This document shows, one piece after another, positions 25,108 through 35,217 of a stretch of DNA of 64,000 nucleotides. The stretch's first letter is position 1, and each line of letters begins with the position of its first letter. Below the pieces are notes generated by a model. That model was not told the DNA's origin. It saw only the letters and a list, made by a program, of their open reading frames with translations, and made no database searches. A program made the translations under genes and the position numbers. The stretch is from Firmicutes bacterium TM09-10. GTDB lineage: Bacteria; Bacillota; Clostridia; Lachnospirales; Lachnospiraceae. Location of the stretch: assembly GCA_003481005.1 (NCBI GenBank), contig QUKC01000009.1:71857-135856 (forward strand). The letters are read 5' to 3'.

Positions 25108-26307
25108 ATGAATAAGGAATTAAAGGAAGCGTTGGATGTACTGGAGAAAGAGAAAGAGATCAGCAAAGAGACTCTGTTTGAAGCGATCGAAAACTCTCTG
25201 CTCACAGCCTGCAAACAGCATTTCGGCAAAGCGGATAATGTAAAGGTGGAAATCGACCGGGATACCTGCGATTTTCTCTGCTATGCGGAGAAAGAGGTTG
25301 TTCCGACACAGGACGACGTGGAGGATGAATGCCTGCAGATCGCTCTGGAGGATGCAAAGCAGATTTCCCACAGAGCGCAGGTTGGAGACATAATCCATGT
25401 GGAGATTAAGTCTAAAGAATTCGGCCGTATTGCAACACAGAATGCGAAAAATGTCATTCTGCAGAAGATCCGGGAAGAAGAGAGAAGCGTTGTATACAAT
25501 CAGTATTTCGAAAAGGAAAAAGACGTCGTAACCGGCGTTGTACAGCGTTATCTGGGCCGCAACATCAGCATCAACCTGGGCAAGGCGGACGCAATCTTAA
25601 ACGAGAGTGAGCAGGTAAAGGGCGAAGTGTTCAAGCCGACCGAGAGAATTAAGGTTTATATTCTTGAAGTAAAGAACACTCCCAAGGGACCTCGTATTTT
25701 AGTCAGCCGTACCCATCCGGAGCTTGTAAAACGTCTGTTTGAAGAAGAAGTAACAGAAATCCGCGACGGCGTTGTAGAGATCAAGAGTATCGCCCGTGAG
25801 GCTGGCAGCCGTACCAAGATCGCAGTATGGTCGAACAATCCGAACGTAGACGCAGTCGGCGCCTGTGTCGGTATGAACGGTTCCCGTGTCAATGCGATCG
25901 TAGATGAGCTGCGCGGCGAAAAGATCGATATCGTAAACTGGGATGAAAACCCCGGCAACCTGATCCAGAACGCGCTGTCCCCTGCAAAGATAGTTGCAGT
26001 ATTTGCAGATCCCGACGAGCGCACCGCAAAGGTAGTCGTACCGGATTATCAGCTGTCCCTGGCGATCGGCAAAGAAGGACAGAACGCACGTCTGGCAGCG
26101 CGTCTGACCGGCTACAAGATCGATATCAAGAGCGAGACACAGGCAAAGGATGCTCCTGGCTTCCGTTATGAGGATTATCTGGATGACGGATATGACGACG
26201 AGGAAGAAGAGTACGAGGACGATTACGAAGAAGGCGCTGAGGAAGCACTGGAAGATACACAGGAGCCTGCAGCAGCCGAGGAAGACGGCGAGGGCAGCGA
26301 TGAATAA
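25108..26307 (+). CDS. nusA: Transcription termination/antitermination factor NusA
   Basis: A 399-residue RNA polymerase-binding factor controlling pausing, termination and antitermination. The N-terminal RNAP-binding domain is followed by S1 (VVTGVVQRYLGRNISINLGKADAIL), then KH1 and KH2 (GACVGMNGSRVNAIVDELRGEKIDIVNW; LAIGKEGQNARLAARLTGYKIDI). The last about 45 residues are strongly acidic (EEEEYEDDYEEG and onward). The start is MNKELKE (25108), preceded by GGAGGATGAA; the upstream in-frame ATG at 25096 has none. It overlaps rnpM by 8 bases. Confidence 0.95.
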   Translation: MNKELKEALDVLEKEKEISKETLFEAIENSLLTACKQHFGKADNVKVEIDRDTCDFLCYAEKEVVPTQDDVEDECLQIALEDAKQISHRAQVGDIIHVEIKSKEFGRIATQNAKNVILQKIREEERSVVYNQYFEKEKDVVTGVVQRYLGRNISINLGKADAILNESEQVKGEVFKPTERIKVYILEVKNTPKGPRILVSRTHPELVKRLFEEEVTEIRDGVVEIKSIAREAGSRTKIAVWSNNPNVDAVGACVGMNGSRVNAIVDELRGEKIDIVNWDENPGNLIQNALSPAKIVAVFADPDERTAKVVVPDYQLSLAIGKEGQNARLAARLTGYKIDIKSETQAKDAPGFRYEDYLDDGYDDEEEEYEDDYEEGAEEALEDTQEPAAAEEDGEGSDE

Positions 26308-26572
26308 AAAGATCCCCATGAGACAGTGCGTGGGCTGCGGCGAAATGAAAAACAAGCGCGAAATGATGCGCGTGCTCAAGACGCCGGAGGGACCGATCGT
26401 GCTGGATGCGACGGGAAGGAAGAACGGACGCGGTGCCTATCTGTGCAAAAGTCTGGACTGCCTGAAAAAGGCGAGAAAGAACCGCGGACTGGAGCGTTCC
26501 TTCCAGATGAGTATTCCGGATGAGGTTTACGACAGCCTGGAAAAGGAGTTTGGTGAGAGTGAAACCGAATAA
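26300..26572 (+). CDS. rnpM: RNase P modulator RnpM (YlxR)
   Basis: A 90-residue basic protein with the YlxR signature MRQCVGCGEMK (residues 7-17), then the conserved GRGAYLCKS segment. The B. subtilis homologue binds RNase P RNA and modulates its activity. Its ATG overlaps the nusA stop, with GAGGGCAG just before. It overlaps the start of ylxQ by 14 bases, so the chain is translationally coupled. Confidence 0.93.
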   Translation: MNKKIPMRQCVGCGEMKNKREMMRVLKTPEGPIVLDATGRKNGRGAYLCKSLDCLKKARKNRGLERSFQMSIPDEVYDSLEKEFGESETE

Positions 26573-26900
26573 GGTATTTTCCCTGCTGGGGCTTGCGACG
26601 AGAGCAGGACGGACGGCAAGCGGGGAGTTCATGACAGAAAAATCTGTCAAGAACAAAACCGCAGCGCTGGTGATCGTCGGTACAGACGCTTCAGCGAATA
26701 CAAAGAAAAATTTCCGGGACATGTGCAGCTTTTATCATGTACCGTATTATGAATACGGGACGAAGGAAGAGCTGGGACATGCGATGGGAAAAGAAATGCG
26801 TGCATCCCTGGCGGTAACAGACGCCGGGTTTGCCAAAACCTTAAACCGGTATCTGGAAACGGAAATGAAGGAGACGGAGGGAAATGAATGGCAAAAATAA
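26559..26900 (+). CDS. ylxQ: L7Ae/L30e-family RNA-binding protein YlxQ
   Basis: About 113 residues with the L7Ae fold: [71 protein letters not shown]. It probably binds kink-turn RNA near the ribosome; no precise role is established. No ATG is well placed. I favour GTG 26559 because AAGGAG lies about 10 bases upstream, but GTG 26553 is also possible. It overlaps infB by 13 bases. Confidence 0.88.
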   Translation: MKPNKVFSLLGLATRAGRTASGEFMTEKSVKNKTAALVIVGTDASANTKKNFRDMCSFYHVPYYEYGTKEELGHAMGKEMRASLAVTDAGFAKTLNRYLETEMKETEGNEWQK

Positions 26901-29900
26901 AGGTGCACGAGCTCGCAAAGGAGCTTGAAATAAAGAGCAAAGACGTCATTACCTTTTTACAGGAAAAGGGCGTGGACGTTAAGGCAGCGCAGAGCTCAAT
27001 CGAGGGCGATGCGGTAGAATGGGTAAAAAAGAAGTTCGCAGCTGCAAATAAGGAGCCGTCCGGTCAAAAGGACAGCAGCAGGATAGGGCAGGCAGCGCAG
27101 ACAGAAAGGAAGGCGCAGGTGGAGAAAGCGGAAACGGCAGAAAAGACGACGCAGACTGCGGCAGTACAGGCTGAGGGCCGGGAGGAACAGACAACGGATA
27201 AACAGGATATGAACAAAGAAGTTGCAGGACAGGACAGTCAGGCAAAGGCACATAAAAAATCAAAGACGATCATTGTGGTGAACAATCCCCAGAACAGCCG
27301 GATGAAGAACGGCAATTCCGGAAACAATGACAGAAGAAATAATAATGGAAACGGTGCAAAAAATGACGGGCGCAGAAATGATGGAAACAGAGGAAGCCAG
27401 AACCGTCAGGGCAACAGAAACAACAACGGCATGCGTATGGAAAGCAGACCGCTGATCAAGCCCCTGACCAAGCCTTCCCAGCCTGTTATGCCGGATGAGA
27501 AGCTTTTGAGCAGAGAGCGCGCAGCCAAGGAAGCGGCAGCAAAGGCTGCAGCAGAAGCAGAACGCGCAGCAAAGGCAGCTGAAATCGAAGCACAGAAAAA
27601 AGAAGAGGCTGCGGCAAAGGAACGTCTGGAGAAGAGCATGGAGCGCCCTCAGAGAACCGAGCAGCGCGACAACCGCACTGAAAGAACAGATCGCACCGAA
27701 AGAACGGACCGTTCCGATAACAGAAATGCCGGAAACAGAAACGGAGACAGACCCGGTTACAACCGTGATAACAGAAACGGAGACAGACCTGGCTACAACC
27801 GTGACAACAGAAATGGAGACAGACCTGGCTACAACCGTGACAACAGAAACGGAGACAGACCCGGTTACAACCGTGATAACAGAAACGGTGACAGAAACCA
27901 GTCCGGCCGCAGAGATGGTCAGGGTCAGGAAAGGACATCCGGTTATGGAGCAAGAAGAGACCAGAACCGTCCGGGTAATAACGGCGGTGCAAGAGATAAT
28001 CAGGGCTATAATCGCCCTGCAGGCGGTGGCCGCCCTGGTGCGGGCAATAACCGTCCTGGTTCAAATGGCGGACGCCCTCAGAACGGCGATGGACGGCAGG
28101 ACAATCGATTCCGCAAGCCGGCAGCAGGCAAAGGTTTTGCAGCAGAAGCTCCGGCAAAGGATACGGAAAAGCGCAGAGACGATCGCCGTCTTAACCAGCA
28201 GGAGCGCGACAAGAAATCGAGAAGAGACGCGATTTACGAAGAAGACGGCGCAGCAGCACTGAAAAATGCAAAGAAGGCAGGACGCTTTATCAAGCCCGAA
28301 CCCAAGCCGGTTGAACCGGAAGAGACCATCAAGGTAATCACCGTCGGCGACAACATCACGATCAAAGAGCTGGCGGAAAAGATGAAGATGCAGCCTGCAG
28401 CCATCATCAAGAAGCTGTTCCTGGAGGGCAAGATTGTAACTGTGAACCAGGAAATCTCCTATGAAGACGCGGAAAACATCGCAATCGACTACGACATCAT
28501 CTGCGAGAAGGAAGTCAAGGTTGACGTCATTGAAGAGCTGTTAAAAGAGGATGAGGAAGCAGACGAGGATATGGTTTCCAGACCGCCTGTCATCTGTGTT
28601 ATGGGTCACGTTGACCACGGTAAAACCTCCCTGCTGGATGCGATCCGTAAGACGAATGTAACAGACCGCGAGGCAGGAGGCATCACGCAGCATATTGGTG
28701 CGTACACCGTACAGATCAATGGTCAGGCGATTACCTTCCTGGATACACCCGGACATGAAGCGTTCACTGCAATGCGTATGCGCGGCGCGAATGCGACCGA
28801 TATTGCAGTTTTGGTTGTTGCGGCAGACGACGGCGTAATGCCCCAGACGGTAGAAGCAATCAACCATGCAAAAGCTGCCGGAATTGAAATTATCGTTGCA
28901 GTGAACAAGATCGATAAGCCCAATGCAAACGTGGACCGCGTAAAGCAGGAGCTGACGGAGTACGAACTGGTTGCAGAAGACTGGGGCGGCAGCACGGTAT
29001 TTGTACCGGTATCCGCAAAGACCGGCGAAGGGATCCAGCAGCTGCTTGAGATGATCCTTCTGACTGCTGAGGTGATGGAATTAAAGGCAAATCCGAACCG
29101 TATGGCGAGAGGCATTGTGCTGGAGGCTCAGCTGGATAAGGGACGCGGTCCTGTGGCAAGCGTGCTGGTTCAGAAGGGTACGCTGCATGTCGGCGATTTC
29201 GTTTCCGCAGGTTCTTCGAGCGGTAAGGTCCGCGCGATGATAGACGACAAAGGACGCCGTGTCAAAGAAGCCGGTCCGTCCATGCCTGTCGAAATCCTCG
29301 GTCTGTCCGACGTGCCGGAAGCAGGCGACGTATTCCTGGCACATGAAAGCGATAAGGAAGCAAAATCCTACGCAGAGGCATTTATCGAACAGAACAAGGA
29401 AAAGAAACTGGAAGAGACCAAATCCAGAATGTCCCTGGACGATTTGTTCAACCAGATCCAGGAAGGCAATTTAAAGGAATTGAACCTGATTGTCAAAGCG
29501 GATGTACAGGGCAGCGTGGAAGCAGTCAAGCAGAGCCTGACGAAGCTTTCCAACGAGGAAATCGTTGTCAAATGTATCCACGGCGGCGTAGGCGCGATCA
29601 ACGAGTCCGACGTTACGCTGGCGAGCGCTTCCAACGCGATCATCATCGGCTTCAACGTTCGTCCGGATGCGACAGCAAAGGCAACTGCGGAGACGGAAGG
29701 GGTAGATATCCGTCTGTATAAGGTTATTTACCAGGCGATCGAAGACGTGGAAGCTGCCATGAAGGGTATGCTGGATCCCGTTTACGAAGAAAAGATCATC
29801 GGTCATGCCGAGGTACGTCAGATCTTCAAGGCATCCGCAATCGGAAATATCGCCGGTTCCTATGTCCTGGACGGCGTATTTACCAGAGGCTGTAAGGTGC

Positions 29901-30079
29901 GTATTACCAGAGAAGGCGAGCTGATCTACGAAGGCGCGCTGGCATCCTTAAAACGTTTCAAGGACGATGTGAAGGAAGTAAAAGCCGGATTCGAGTGCGG
30001 CCTTGTATTCGAAGGCTTTGACAAGATGAAGGAGTTTGACGTAGTAGAAGCCTATATAATGGTAGAAGTGCCGAGATAG
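26888..30079 (+). CDS. infB: Translation initiation factor IF-2, long form
   Basis: A 1063-residue GTPase that brings initiator tRNA to the 30S subunit. An IF2_N module ([20 protein letters not shown]) starts the protein. It is followed by about 430 residues of disordered, Asn/Arg/Gly/Lys-rich linker with an internal repeat at about 283-330. A second IF2_N-like domain ([22 protein letters not shown]) precedes the G domain: GHVDHGKTS near residue 574, [12 protein letters not shown], then domains II-IV. GGAGGGAAAT precedes the ATG, which overlaps ylxQ. Confidence 0.95.
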   Translation: MAKIKVHELAKELEIKSKDVITFLQEKGVDVKAAQSSIEGDAVEWVKKKFAAANKEPSGQKDSSRIGQAAQTERKAQVEKAETAEKTTQTAAVQAEGREEQTTDKQDMNKEVAGQDSQAKAHKKSKTIIVVNNPQNSRMKNGNSGNNDRRNNNGNGAKNDGRRNDGNRGSQNRQGNRNNNGMRMESRPLIKPLTKPSQPVMPDEKLLSRERAAKEAAAKAAAEAERAAKAAEIEAQKKEEAAAKERLEKSMERPQRTEQRDNRTERTDRTERTDRSDNRNAGNRNGDRPGYNRDNRNGDRPGYNRDNRNGDRPGYNRDNRNGDRPGYNRDNRNGDRNQSGRRDGQGQERTSGYGARRDQNRPGNNGGARDNQGYNRPAGGGRPGAGNNRPGSNGGRPQNGDGRQDNRFRKPAAGKGFAAEAPAKDTEKRRDDRRLNQQERDKKSRRDAIYEEDGAAALKNAKKAGRFIKPEPKPVEPEETIKVITVGDNITIKELAEKMKMQPAAIIKKLFLEGKIVTVNQEISYEDAENIAIDYDIICEKEVKVDVIEELLKEDEEADEDMVSRPPVICVMGHVDHGKTSLLDAIRKTNVTDREAGGITQHIGAYTVQINGQAITFLDTPGHEAFTAMRMRGANATDIAVLVVAADDGVMPQTVEAINHAKAAGIEIIVAVNKIDKPNANVDRVKQELTEYELVAEDWGGSTVFVPVSAKTGEGIQQLLEMILLTAEVMELKANPNRMARGIVLEAQLDKGRGPVASVLVQKGTLHVGDFVSAGSSSGKVRAMIDDKGRRVKEAGPSMPVEILGLSDVPEAGDVFLAHESDKEAKSYAEAFIEQNKEKKLEETKSRMSLDDLFNQIQEGNLKELNLIVKADVQGSVEAVKQSLTKLSNEEIVVKCIHGGVGAINESDVTLASASNAIIIGFNVRPDATAKATAETEGVDIRLYKVIYQAIEDVEAAMKGMLDPVYEEKIIGHAEVRQIFKASAIGNIAGSYVLDGVFTRGCKVRITREGELIYEGALASLKRFKDDVKEVKAGFECGLVFEGFDKMKEFDVVEAYIMVEVPR
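27734..27877 (+). repeat. 36-bp in-frame tandem repeat inside infB
   Basis: Four tandem 36-base units, each coding [12 protein letters not shown], plus a partial fifth. Units differ only at synonymous third positions: units 1 and 4 are nearly identical, and units 2 and 3 are nearly identical, suggesting block duplication. Copy number is likely to vary between strains. Confidence 0.9.
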
Positions 30080-30130
30080 GCTTTCAGAGGGGGGGATCTG
30101 TCAGGATTTCCCCGCAATATAGGAGCATTC

Positions 30131-30517
30131 ATGAGAAAGAACAGTGTAAAAAACAGCAGGATTAACGGCGAAGTGCAGCGTGTTCTGGCAGAAGTGATCC
30201 GGGGAGAAATCAAAGATCCCCGGATTGCGCCCATGACGAGTGTTGTGGATGTCGAGGTTGCACCGGACTTAAAAACCTGCCGTGCATATATCAGCGTTCT
30301 GGGCAGCGAGGAAGAGGCTGCCGCGACGCTGGAGGGATTAAAGAGCGCAGAGGGTTTTATCCGCGGACGTCTTGCAAAGGAAATCAATTTGCGCAATACA
30401 CCCGAGATTCATTTTATTATGGATCAGTCCATTGCGTATGGTGTCAACATGTCGCATAAGATCGACATGGTAATGGCAGACCAGCGCGCCAAAAAAGGAG
30501 AGGAAGAGGATGCGTAA
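30131..30517 (+). CDS. rbfA: Ribosome-binding factor A
   Basis: A 128-residue KH-like protein for late 30S maturation. RINGEVQRVLAEVIRGEIKDPRI, SVVDVEVAPDLKTCRAYISVLG and PEIHFIMDQSIAYG are the family landmarks. The start ATG lies 51 bases after infB with a modest AGGAGCATTC upstream. It overlaps nrnA by 8 bases. Confidence 0.95.
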   Translation: MRKNSVKNSRINGEVQRVLAEVIRGEIKDPRIAPMTSVVDVEVAPDLKTCRAYISVLGSEEEAAATLEGLKSAEGFIRGRLAKEINLRNTPEIHFIMDQSIAYGVNMSHKIDMVMADQRAKKGEEEDA

Positions 30518-31469
30518 AATCCTGGAAGAGCTGGGAAGCAGGGATACAATCGCCATCGGCGGACATGTACGTCCGGACGGCGACTGTGTCGGCTCCTGTA
30601 TGGGCATGTACCTGTATCTGAAAAAAGCGCTGCCGGATGCACAGATTGATGTGTATCTGGAAAAGCCTGCAGATATTTTTGACTGCATTCATGGAATCGA
30701 AGCTGTCCGTACAGACTGCAGCAAGGATTGCGTCTATGACGTTTTCATCGTTCTGGATACCTCAAAGGAACGGCTCGGGGATGCGGAAAAGTATTTCCGG
30801 ACCGCGAAAAAGACGATCAATGTGGATCATCATATCAGCAATGCGTCCGGCTGCGGCGATGTTAATTACTGCAAACCGGCTGCAAGCTCCGCTTCCGAGC
30901 TCGTCTATGAGCTTCTGGAGGAAAAGTATATGGATGCAGAGATTGCAAAGGCACTGTATCTTGGCATCGTGCATGACACCGGTGTATTCCAGTATTCGAA
31001 TACGACGCCGGATACATTGCGTATCGCTGCAAAGCTGCTGGCATACGGATTCGATTTTTCAAAGCTGATCGATGAGACGTTTTTTGAAAAGACCTATGTG
31101 CAGAATCAGGTGCTGGGACGCGCACTTTTAGAGAGCGTCCGGTTTATGGACGGCAAGTGTATTTTCAGTTCCATTGATTTAAAAACCATGGAGTTTTACA
31201 AGGTTGTGCCCAAGGATCTGGATGGCATTGTGAGCCAGCTGCGCATCACGAAAGGCGTGGAGTGTGCGATCTTTTTGTATCAGACGAAGACACTCGAATA
31301 TAAAGTTAGCCTCCGCTCGAACGGAAAGGTGGACGTGGCGGCGATCGCGTCCTATTTCGGGGGCGGCGGCCATGTCAGGGCAGCAGGATGCACCATGCAG
31401 GGAACCGTGCATGACTGCGTCAACAATCTGTCGGAGCAGATTGAAAAGCAGCTGATAAAAGCAGAATAA
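30510..31469 (+). CDS. nrnA: DHH/DHHA1 phosphoesterase NrnA-like
   Basis: A 319-residue phosphodiesterase. The first motif is GGHVRPDGDCVGS, the DHH motif is NVDHHISN, and the C-terminal DHHA1 domain carries GGGGHVRAAG. Family members degrade nano-RNA and/or pAp or cyclic-di-AMP breakdown products; which applies here cannot be told. AAAAAAGGAGAGGAAGAG precedes the ATG, inside the 3' end of rbfA. It lies in its usual place between rbfA and truB. Confidence 0.9.
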   Translation: MRKILEELGSRDTIAIGGHVRPDGDCVGSCMGMYLYLKKALPDAQIDVYLEKPADIFDCIHGIEAVRTDCSKDCVYDVFIVLDTSKERLGDAEKYFRTAKKTINVDHHISNASGCGDVNYCKPAASSASELVYELLEEKYMDAEIAKALYLGIVHDTGVFQYSNTTPDTLRIAAKLLAYGFDFSKLIDETFFEKTYVQNQVLGRALLESVRFMDGKCIFSSIDLKTMEFYKVVPKDLDGIVSQLRITKGVECAIFLYQTKTLEYKVSLRSNGKVDVAAIASYFGGGGHVRAAGCTMQGTVHDCVNNLSEQIEKQLIKAE

Positions 31470-31482
31470 CAAAGGAGAATAC

Positions 31483-32421
31483 ATGAACGGAATTCTCAAT
31501 GTATACAAAGAGCCGGGCTTTACCTCCCACGATGTGGTTGCGAAGCTGCGCGGCATCTGCAAACAGAAAAAAATCGGCCATACAGGTACCCTGGACCCGG
31601 AAGCGTCCGGGGTACTGCCCGTCTGTCTGGGAAATGCGACGAAGCTGTGCGACCTTTTAACAGACAAAGATAAAGAATACCGGGCGGTTCTGCTGCTCGG
31701 CGTGGAGACGGACACACAGGATACGACGGGACAGATTCTGACAGAAAAGGAAGTAAATGCAGGCGAGGAGGATGTGCGCAGCGCAATCCTTTCGTTTGTC
31801 GGTCCGTATGACCAGATTCCGCCGATGTATTCGGCGTTAAAGGTCAATGGTCAGAAGCTGTGCGACCTGGCCAGAAAAGGACAGGTTGTAGAGAGAAAAA
31901 GCAGGCGAATTACGATTCATTCGATCGAAATCGAGGATATTTCACTGCCTCGCGTGACGATGCGAGTGGCGTGCTCCCGGGGCACTTATATCCGGACGCT
32001 CTGTCACGATATCGGACAGAAGCTGGGCTGTGGTGGTGCGATGGAGCGGTTGGAACGGACACGCTCCGGCAATTTCAAAGCTGAGGATGCCTATCGGCTT
32101 TCCGAGCTGGAAGCGTTTGCAAAAGAAGGCAGCCTGGAAGAAAAGCTTCTTCCGGTGGAGTGCGTGTTTGAACAGCTGGATGCATATCAGGTGCAGGGGG
32201 ACGGACAGAAGCTTTTAGAAAACGGCAACTGGCTTTATGCAGATTTGGTGATACCTTATACGAAAGAAAAAACGGCGGCAGCATGTGAAAGAGGTACGTT
32301 TGCACCCGAACAGCAGCTGCGCATTTATGATACAGACGGGCAGTTTACGGGGATTTATGCCTGGAAGCAGGAAGAAAAGCGCTTAAAGCCCGTGAAAATG
32401 TTTTTGGGAAAGGAACAATAG
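31483..32421 (+). CDS. truB: tRNA pseudouridine-55 synthase
   Basis: A 312-residue enzyme that makes pseudouridine 55 in the T-loop of tRNAs. The start GILNVYKEPGFTSHDVVAKLRG is typical. The catalytic aspartate is in HTGTLDPEASGVLPV. IPPMYSALKVNGQKLCDLARKG and ACSRGTYIRTLCHDIG follow. AAAGGAG precedes the ATG. ribF starts 6 bases after its stop. Confidence 0.95.
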   Translation: MNGILNVYKEPGFTSHDVVAKLRGICKQKKIGHTGTLDPEASGVLPVCLGNATKLCDLLTDKDKEYRAVLLLGVETDTQDTTGQILTEKEVNAGEEDVRSAILSFVGPYDQIPPMYSALKVNGQKLCDLARKGQVVERKSRRITIHSIEIEDISLPRVTMRVACSRGTYIRTLCHDIGQKLGCGGAMERLERTRSGNFKAEDAYRLSELEAFAKEGSLEEKLLPVECVFEQLDAYQVQGDGQKLLENGNWLYADLVIPYTKEKTAAACERGTFAPEQQLRIYDTDGQFTGIYAWKQEEKRLKPVKMFLGKEQ

Positions 32422-32427
32422 GAAGAA

Positions 32428-33342
32428 ATGCAGATCATTTCCGGAACGACAGATTTTTTGCTACAGGGGGCGTCCGCAGTGGCAATTGGCAAATTCGACG
32501 GGATGCACCGCGGGCACAAGGCGCTGCTTTCCGAAATACTGGAAGCGAAAAAGCGCGGACTGCAGGCGGTCGTATTTACATTTGATCCTCCTCCGGCTGT
32601 TCTTTTTTCCGGAAAAGCAGTCAAAGGGCTGACGACGCGGGAGGAAAAGAGACGGTTGTTTCGACAGATCGGAATCGATGTGCTGATTGAGTTTCCGCTG
32701 ACTTTTCAGACTGCGGCGATTTCTCCGGAGGATTTTTTGCGTGTGATCGTGCAGGAACAGATCAGGGCCAAGCTCGTGGCTGCGGGAACCGATTTGTCCT
32801 TTGGCGACCGGGGATTAGGGAACTGCAAGCTGTTAAAGGCGCGCGCAGAAGCGTACGGCTACGAGGTAAAGATCATCGACAAGGTGCTTGAGGACGGGGA
32901 AGAAATCAGTTCAACCCGTGTCCGTCAGGCAGTGGAAGCAGGAAAGATGCAAGAGGCAGCAAGACTGCTCGGCGCGCCCTATGCGGTGATGGGAACGGTT
33001 GTGCACGGCAGACAGTTAGGGCGTACATTGGGATTTCCCACCGTCAACCTGATGCCTCCTGCAGACAAGCTTTTGCCGCCAAACGGCGTGTACCGCTCGG
33101 AGGTGGAATGCAGCAGTGGTGTTTTTAAAGGGCTGACCAATGTCGGCGTCAAACCGACCGTGGAGCATGGCGACCACCCGCCGATGAGCGTGGAAACCTA
33201 TATCTATGATTTTTCAGAGGATATTTACGACAGCTTTATCACGGTGCGCCTGTTGACCTTTGAGCGCCCGGAACAAAAATTTGCTGACGTGGAGGAATTA
33301 AAGGAGCAGCTGCAGAGGGATATCGCGGCGGGCGCGCGGTAA
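32428..33342 (+). CDS. ribF: Bifunctional riboflavin kinase / FMN adenylyltransferase
   Basis: A 304-residue two-domain enzyme making FMN and FAD from riboflavin. The N-terminal nucleotidyltransferase domain has GKFDGMHRGHKALL and the late SSTRVRQAVEAGKM. The C-terminal flavokinase domain has GRTLGFPTVNLMP and GLTNVGVKPTV. It is directly behind truB with an AGGAAGAA ribosome binding site, the standard Firmicutes order. No FMN riboswitch is present. Confidence 0.95.
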   Translation: MQIISGTTDFLLQGASAVAIGKFDGMHRGHKALLSEILEAKKRGLQAVVFTFDPPPAVLFSGKAVKGLTTREEKRRLFRQIGIDVLIEFPLTFQTAAISPEDFLRVIVQEQIRAKLVAAGTDLSFGDRGLGNCKLLKARAEAYGYEVKIIDKVLEDGEEISSTRVRQAVEAGKMQEAARLLGAPYAVMGTVVHGRQLGRTLGFPTVNLMPPADKLLPPNGVYRSEVECSSGVFKGLTNVGVKPTVEHGDHPPMSVETYIYDFSEDIYDSFITVRLLTFERPEQKFADVEELKEQLQRDIAAGAR

Positions 33343-33440
33343 AACTAGAGCAGCACGCCTGGCGCTGCCGGGCAGTAGTGTCGGCGCGCAGATGCAGACG
33401 TTTTTGCACCTGCGCCGTCAGAATACGAAGGAGGATTTGA

Positions 33441-34475
33441 ATGCAGATTTGGAAAAAACTTGGACTGACTGTTGTGCTCTGTGTATTGTCTGCAGGGATG
33501 ACAGTGAATGCAGGTTTTACAGGGAGCAACGTTCACTCCGCAGGACAGTCTATGGGCGTCGGCGGGCTTCTGGAGGAATCCATGGATCCGGAAGCGTGCC
33601 TTGAGGCGGCACAGAATGCCAAGGAGACGCGCAAAAAGATTTACGGCTATGAAAATCTTGGCGTTGCGAAGGTCAATGACTATCTGAATATCCGTAAAGA
33701 TCCGTCTGAAAACGGGGAGCTGGTGGGTAAGCTTCCAAAAAACGGCGGCGCGGACGTGCTTTCCGAAGAAAATGGCTGGTATAAGATCAAATCCGGTAAA
33801 GTGACGGGGTATGTCAGGGCGGACTATATGGTGACCGGAGAGGAAGCAAGAAATCTTGCGGACAAAGAGGCGACGAACATGGCGGTCTGCAATTCCGGAG
33901 GCTTACGCGTGCGGGAAGAGGGAAGTCTGGATGCGCCGGTCATTACACTGGTAGCGGAGGGAGAAGAGCTTGAGGTTGTGGACATTCAGGACGATTGGGT
34001 TAAGATCATGCTGGATGATGAAGCAGCGTATGTTTCCGCAGATTATGTGGATATCGCAAAGAAGCTGGAAAAAGCGGTCAGCCTGACAGAATTGAAATAC
34101 GGTCAGGGTGTTTCTGACATCCGGGTCGATCTCGTCAACTACGCGAAGCAGTTTCTTGGAAACCCTTACGTCTGGGGCGGTACGAGCCTGACAAAAGGTG
34201 CGGACTGCTCGGGCTTTGTCCTGAGCATTATGAAGAAATATGGTGTGAGCCTGCCGCATCATTCCGGAAGCCAGGCACAGTGCGGCAAGAAGGTCAGCCT
34301 TTCGGAAGCACAGCCGGGCGATCTGGTATTTTATGCGAAAAATGGCAAAATCAACCACGTCGCAATCTATATCGGCGGCGGACAGGTTATCCACGCCAGC
34401 AACCCCAGAACGGGCATTAAAATTTCAAACGTATCCTATCGGACACCTTACTCCGTCAGACGGGTGCTGTCGTAA
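33441..34475 (+). CDS. Secreted NlpC/P60 cell-wall hydrolase with SH3b domains
   Basis: A 344-residue exported peptidoglycan endopeptidase. A signal peptide (KKLGLTVVLCVLSAGMTVNA) is followed by two SH3b domains (about 70-130, NDYLNIRKDPSENGELV; about 150-210, GGLRVREEGSLDAPVI) and a C-terminal NlpC/P60 domain with Cys256 in GADCSGFV and His in KINHVAIYIGGG. It should cut stem peptides of the wall. GGAGG lies 9 bases before the ATG. It sits between ribF and rpsO with its own terminator, so it appears inserted into an otherwise conserved ribosome-related order. Confidence 0.9.
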   Translation: MQIWKKLGLTVVLCVLSAGMTVNAGFTGSNVHSAGQSMGVGGLLEESMDPEACLEAAQNAKETRKKIYGYENLGVAKVNDYLNIRKDPSENGELVGKLPKNGGADVLSEENGWYKIKSGKVTGYVRADYMVTGEEARNLADKEATNMAVCNSGGLRVREEGSLDAPVITLVAEGEELEVVDIQDDWVKIMLDDEAAYVSADYVDIAKKLEKAVSLTELKYGQGVSDIRVDLVNYAKQFLGNPYVWGGTSLTKGADCSGFVLSIMKKYGVSLPHHSGSQAQCGKKVSLSEAQPGDLVFYAKNGKINHVAIYIGGGQVIHASNPRTGIKISNVSYRTPYSVRRVLS

Positions 34476-34556
34476 AAAGGGGCTGTTTTGTGGCAGCGTG
34501 ATACAGTCACAATCTGAATAAATTCCGGAAAATAGTATTTACAGCCCCATTTTTTT
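34475..34556 (+). terminator. Terminator of the NlpC gene, overlapping the rpsO promoter
   Basis: AAAAAGGGGCTGT (34475-34487) can pair with ACAGCCCCATTTTTT (about 34541-34555) across a loop of about 50 bases. The right arm falls in the spacer of the rpsO promoter, so the same bases would serve both purposes. Confidence 0.6.
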
Positions 34557-34566
34557 ATGATATAGT
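34538..34566 (+). promoter_or_regulatory. Promoter of rpsO
   Basis: TTTACA (34538-34543), a 17-base spacer and TATAGT (34561-34566). Confidence 0.75.
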
Positions 34567-34572
34567 CATTAG

Positions 34573-34658
34573 GTATGAATTCAGCCGGTGCTCAGGCTTG
34601 GGACACTCCGACCCATATCTTAGTACCAGGCGGTTAACATTTAAAGGAGGATTTACCC
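34573..34658 (+). promoter_or_regulatory. rpsO leader, possible S15 autoregulatory RNA
   Basis: About 80 bases of untranslated leader precede AAAGGAGG. It contains short complementary stretches (GCCGG...CAGGCTTGGG...CCCA and CCAGGCGG). Ribosomal protein S15 represses its own message in several bacteria. Position and possible structure fit, but I could not fold it or compare it. Confidence 0.4.
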
Positions 34659-34925
34659 ATGATTTCCAAAGAGAAGAAAACAGCAATCATCAAAGAGTAT
34701 GCAAGAACCGAAGGCGACACAGGTTCACCGGAAGTTCAGGTTGCAGTCCTGACAGCAAGAATCCAGGAGCTGACCGAGCACTTAAAGAGCAATCCGAAGG
34801 ATCATCATTCCAGACGTGGTCTGCTGCAGATGGTAGGTCAGAGACGTGGTCTGCTGGACTATCTGAAGAAGAATGACATCGAGAGATATCGTTCCCTGAT
34901 CGAGAGACTGGGCATCAGAAAGTAA
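34659..34925 (+). CDS. rpsO: 30S ribosomal protein S15
   Basis: An 88-residue primary 16S rRNA-binding protein of the 30S platform. [38 protein letters not shown] and [12 protein letters not shown] span the family completely. Strong AAAGGAGG at its ribosome binding site. It has its own promoter and terminator. Confidence 0.97.
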   Translation: MISKEKKTAIIKEYARTEGDTGSPEVQVAVLTARIQELTEHLKSNPKDHHSRRGLLQMVGQRRGLLDYLKKNDIERYRSLIERLGIRK

Positions 34926-34934
34926 GACTTGGAG

Positions 34935-34972
34935 ACAGGGCGGAAGCCGTACAGCTTTCTGCCCTGTTTTTC
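34935..34972 (+). terminator. Terminator of rpsO
   Basis: ACAGGGC (34935-34941) pairs with GCCCTGT (34961-34967), with an extra AAGC/GCTT pair inside and TTTT after. Confidence 0.8.
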
Positions 34973-35217
34973 GTGCGATATGCTGCAGCTGCAAAAGAAC
35001 CGGTGGCACAAAGGTGTTTTGCCGGGGCTGTTGTAAGTAGACAGGGTGTTGCACACGATGTAAAAAGCGGATACCGGAGCAATTCCGAGACCACTGACAA
35101 GCGCATTGAAGCCAGTGTGTTTTTCAGTAGTTTCGGCAGCTTTGTCTTTCGCTTTTTCCATCATCCGAAGCGTTTTCGGAACAATTTCCAACAAGGTAAA
35201 AGAAAAGGAGAGACAGA
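34973..35217. other. Gap before pnp
   Basis: There is no gene I can support. A weak promoter candidate (TTGCAC, 17 bases, TACCGG near 35048-35076) and an AAAAGGAGAGACAG ribosome binding site for pnp are visible. The minus strand is open here, but only as an extension of noise. Confidence 0.4.

Noticed and set aside
27734..27877. CRISPR array
   Set aside because: The regular 36-base units are contiguous, in frame and code for a peptide repeat inside infB; there are no spacers.
32422..32427. FMN riboswitch before ribF
   Set aside because: The gap to truB is 6 bases; no room and no conserved sequence.
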